From: an uncultured bacterium
GTDB taxonomy: Bacteria > Verrucomicrobiota > Verrucomicrobiia > CAIQCK01
Direction: 5' to 3'
Length of the DNA stretch: 64,000 nucleotides
Assembly (NCBI GenBank): GCA_903870275.1
Contig: CAIQCK010000055.1
Location: 1 to 64,000 of the forward strand
Part shown: piece by piece, positions 61,494 to 64,000 of the stretch
Layout of the letters: the number at the start of each line of letters is the position of its first letter
How positions within the stretch are numbered: the first letter of the stretch is position 1
The notes under the pieces: model-generated
What the model saw: only the letters and a program-made list of their open reading frames with translations
What the model was told of the DNA's origin: nothing
Databases searched by the model: none
Position numbers and translations under genes: made by a program

Positions 61494-64000
61494 ATGAAGC
61501 GTTCATGGAATCACCGCCTCGCGGGCGCGAGTTTGTGGCTGGCCGTCGCCAGCCTCGCCGCCGCCGACAACGCCACCTCCGACGCGGACGCCGTCCGCCG
61601 GGAACAAGCCCTCGCCTACGTCAAGGAATCCTCGTGGCAGCAGACGATGACGGCTACGCGCGAAAAGTTTTTGCAATCGCCCGCCGGCCAAAAACAGGAG
61701 CCGATTGCCGCGGCGTTTCATCCCTACGACAGCGGTTCGCTGCGCGGCGACGGCCCGGCGCAGCGCGTTTCGGTGGATGTCACCGGCCTGAAAGTGCTGC
61801 GGCTGGTCGCGACGCGCGAGCAGGGCCAGGCAAACTGCAACATCTGGGGTGAGCCGGAGCTTGTCGCCCGGGACGGCACGCGCACCAAACTGACGAGCCT
61901 CAAGCCGCTCTCCGCCGTCGTCGGCTGGAGCCAGCCGATGCTCGACAAGAACTGGCAGAACCATCCGCTGCGCGTCGGCGACCGGACGTTCAAATTCGGC
62001 TTCTGGGTCCACGCCGACAGCGAGCTGCGGTTCGCACTCGACGGCAAATACGAGCGGTTCGAGGCGTTCGTCGGCGAGGACAAGGACCGCGCGACCGGCG
62101 CCGTCCGGTTCCAGGTGCTCTCCGGCCGCACCGAGCCGCTGCCGGCGTTCTGGGCCGACGTGGCGCGGGATTATCCGTTACAGGCGGCGTGGTTGCAAGA
62201 CGACGGCGGCACGGAGGGCCTCTTGGCGTGGTTCGCCCGACGGGAAAGTATCGCCGTGGAGAGGGACATCATTGGCCGCGCGTTGAACCAGATCGCTCCG
62301 GCCGGCGCCGGCTTCCGCACCGAGATGGAAAATCTCGTGGCGGCGAAGACCGCACCCGGCGACACGCGCTGGCTCGACCTCTACGCGCGCGTCTGCCGTT
62401 ACCGCGAGTGCGCGGCGACGTTGAAGCAACTCGACAGCGCGGACGCCGCGGCGGCGCTGCAAAAGGAACTCGACGCGCTCGCCGCCGCGAAAGCCGGCGA
62501 CAGCGATCCGCGCTGGGTCGCGCTGCGGGCGCGCGCGATGCAGGCGGCGGAACTCGACAGCCAGTTTGCCACGCTGCAATTCGACATCAAACAGCGCGCC
62601 GTCCTCAGCAAAACCACCGGCGAGAGAATCTGGAACGGCTCCACGTACATTCCATCCGAGCGCTCGACCGCCGACGAAATCGCCAAGGAGGTGTTCAACA
62701 AAACGTCGCTGGTGCTTGAGAGCGACCGCGATCCCGCCGACATCGTTGCGCGCCGCACAGCCGCGTTGCTAAACGACCTGAAGAAAACCGACGCCGCGCC
62801 GAAACTGGCGGCGTTTGATGCGACACTGACGAATTTGCAAAAAGCCGTTGCCGACACGGCGGTGACCGACACCGCCGCGCGCCGCGCGCTGTTCGACCGG
62901 CTTTGCGCGCTGCGACGGCAGATTGCGTTCAACAATCCGCTGCTGGATTTCGACAAGCTCGTGTTCATCAAGCGCCACCGCGCCATCTACCAACACATGT
63001 GCGACCAATACTACGGCCTGTGCCAGAATCCCGGCGGCGGACTCTACGTGCTGGACGGCGCGTTCAGCCCGAACCCGCGCGTGCACGACGTGCTCGCCGG
63101 CTCCGTTTGCGAAACCGGCCGGCTCAAGGGCGAGAAACTTTTCGGCGGCGCGGTCCATCCGCCGCGGCTCACCTACGACGGTTCCGTCCGGCTCAGCGGC
63201 GACGAAACCGAGGGCGGCTCGTTCGTCACGCCCATGCTCTCGCCCGACGGGACGCAAATCGCGTTCGCCTACGTCGAATGCAAAGGCAGCCGCGAGCAGG
63301 TCTTCCACGAGGACCCGAAGCGCGGCCACTGGGCACCGCAGCGCTGCTACCATCTTTTCAAGGTCAACCTCGACGGCACCGGGCTCCAGCAGCTCACGGA
63401 CGGCACGTGGAATGATTTCGACCCGTGCTGGCTGCCCAATGGCCGCATGGCGTTCATCAGCGAGCGCCGCGGCGGTTATCTGCGCTGCGGTCGTGCCTGC
63501 CCGCTCTACAATCTTTACGACATGGGCCTCGACGGCAGCGGCATCAACTGCCTCAGTTTCCACGACAGCAACGAGTGGAACCCCAGCGTCGCGCACGACG
63601 GCCGCATTGTCTGGACGCGATGGGATTACGTGGACCGCCACGGTTGCATCGCGCACATGCCGTGGATCACCACGCTCGACGGCCGCGACCCGCGCCCGCT
63701 CCACGGCAACTACGCGCCGCGCCAGTCGCGGCCCGACATGGAGGTGAGCGTCCGGCCGATTCCCGGCTCGCCGAAATACGTCGCGGTCGCCGCGCCGCAC
63801 CACGGCCAGGTTTACGGCTCCATTGTCATCATCAATCCGCAGGTCGCGGACGACGACGGCATGGGGCCGGTGCGCCGCTTGACGCCGGAAGTCGGTTTCC
63901 CGGAAAGCCAGGGCGGCCGGCAGGCTTACAGCACGCCGTGGCCGCTCGGCGAAAAGTATCACCTCTGCGTCTATGACGCCGCCATGTCCGGCGCGCCGGT
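61494..64000 (+). CDS. HzsA-like secreted protein, copy 2, C-terminus beyond window
   Basis: About 835 codons visible, no stop before the window ends. ATG 61494 follows GGAG by 12 bases; the signal peptide ends ASLAAADN. Unlike copy 1 it has an N-terminal NPCBM-like domain (SLRGDGPAQRVSVDVTGLK, FGFWVHADSELRFALDGKYE, RFEAFVGED), which binds carbohydrate in other proteins. The shared core follows: LVFIKRHRAIYQHMCDQYYG, SGDETEGGSFVTPMLSPDG, QLTDGTWNDFDPCWLPNG and AFISERRGGYLRCGRACP. The haem-binding C-terminal region expected from copy 1 would lie off the window. Probably a paralogue serving a different substrate. Confidence 0.85.
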   Translation, partial: MKRSWNHRLAGASLWLAVASLAAADNATSDADAVRREQALAYVKESSWQQTMTATREKFLQSPAGQKQEPIAAAFHPYDSGSLRGDGPAQRVSVDVTGLKVLRLVATREQGQANCNIWGEPELVARDGTRTKLTSLKPLSAVVGWSQPMLDKNWQNHPLRVGDRTFKFGFWVHADSELRFALDGKYERFEAFVGEDKDRATGAVRFQVLSGRTEPLPAFWADVARDYPLQAAWLQDDGGTEGLLAWFARRESIAVERDIIGRALNQIAPAGAGFRTEMENLVAAKTAPGDTRWLDLYARVCRYRECAATLKQLDSADAAAALQKELDALAAAKAGDSDPRWVALRARAMQAAELDSQFATLQFDIKQRAVLSKTTGERIWNGSTYIPSERSTADEIAKEVFNKTSLVLESDRDPADIVARRTAALLNDLKKTDAAPKLAAFDATLTNLQKAVADTAVTDTAARRALFDRLCALRRQIAFNNPLLDFDKLVFIKRHRAIYQHMCDQYYGLCQNPGGGLYVLDGAFSPNPRVHDVLAGSVCETGRLKGEKLFGGAVHPPRLTYDGSVRLSGDETEGGSFVTPMLSPDGTQIAFAYVECKGSREQVFHEDPKRGHWAPQRCYHLFKVNLDGTGLQQLTDGTWNDFDPCWLPNGRMAFISERRGGYLRCGRACPLYNLYDMGLDGSGINCLSFHDSNEWNPSVAHDGRIVWTRWDYVDRHGCIAHMPWITTLDGRDPRPLHGNYAPRQSRPDMEVSVRPIPGSPKYVAVAAPHHGQVYGSIVIINPQVADDDGMGPVRRLTPEVGFPESQGGRQAYSTPWPLGEKYHLCVYDAAMSGAP

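Overview
The window is GC-rich, densely coded DNA from a heterotrophic bacterium, most likely a Verrucomicrobiota member of the Pedosphaera/Limisphaera type. This is inferred from gene content only: a secreted sulfatase, sulfatase-modifying-factor-like lipoprotein, sialidase, GH43-like and ceramidase-like secreted enzymes, large HzsA-like cytochrome c proteins, many ThuA and xylose-isomerase-fold secreted proteins, and many hairpin-type dispersed repeats. No rRNA, tRNA or CRISPR-Cas genes were seen.

Layout. 1-5.5 kb: a truncated hypothetical gene, then a three-gene operon with topoisomerase VI subunit B, a uronate-isomerase-like amidohydrolase and topoisomerase VI subunit A. 5.5-8.6 kb: an FGE/SUMF1 lipoprotein gene bounded by two copies of the last 18 codons of the topoisomerase VI A gene. 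8.7-20.5 kb (minus strand): an RND/MMPL transporter, a secreted sugar isomerase-fold protein, a giant membrane patatin and its lipoprotein neighbour, a GH43-like enzyme, a small membrane protein and a phosphoribosyltransferase. 20.6-21.1 kb: repeats, including a MITE-like element that recurs at 39.7 kb. 21.2-23.4 kb: a sialidase and a beta-propeller protein. 23.5-26.4 kb: an accessory island with an ORF6N-domain gene, a striking array of in-frame palindromes and a Pif1-type helicase of lower GC. 26.5-29.5 kb: a fatty acid desaturase between remnants of the 3' end of a neighbouring serine hydrolase gene. 29.6-36.2 kb: a secreted-enzyme operon ending in a sulfatase. 36.2-39.6 kb: an HzsA-like cytochrome protein.

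40.0-49.7 kb (minus strand) looks like one six-gene operon: two tandem-duplicated secretin-derived proteins, a histidine kinase, its response regulator, an alpha/alpha-toroid protein and a DUF5107-like protein. 49.8-53.1 kb holds a ceramidase-like enzyme, a sugar isomerase-fold protein and a ThuA protein. 53.2-58.2 kb is a glycerol/dihydroxyacetone module: glycerol dehydrogenase, FGGY kinase and glycerol-3-phosphate dehydrogenase. The window closes with a leucine-rich-repeat protein, an AraC regulator facing a UroD-type methyltransferase-like gene, and a second HzsA-like gene cut by the window end.

The most unusual signals are repeats that enter coding sequence. Palindromic repeats in and upstream of the ORF6N gene share a 48-bp (16-codon) period and one reading frame. 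Hairpin repeats sit in frame inside topoisomerase VI B and inside a secreted protein. Duplicated gene 3' ends flank apparently inserted genes.
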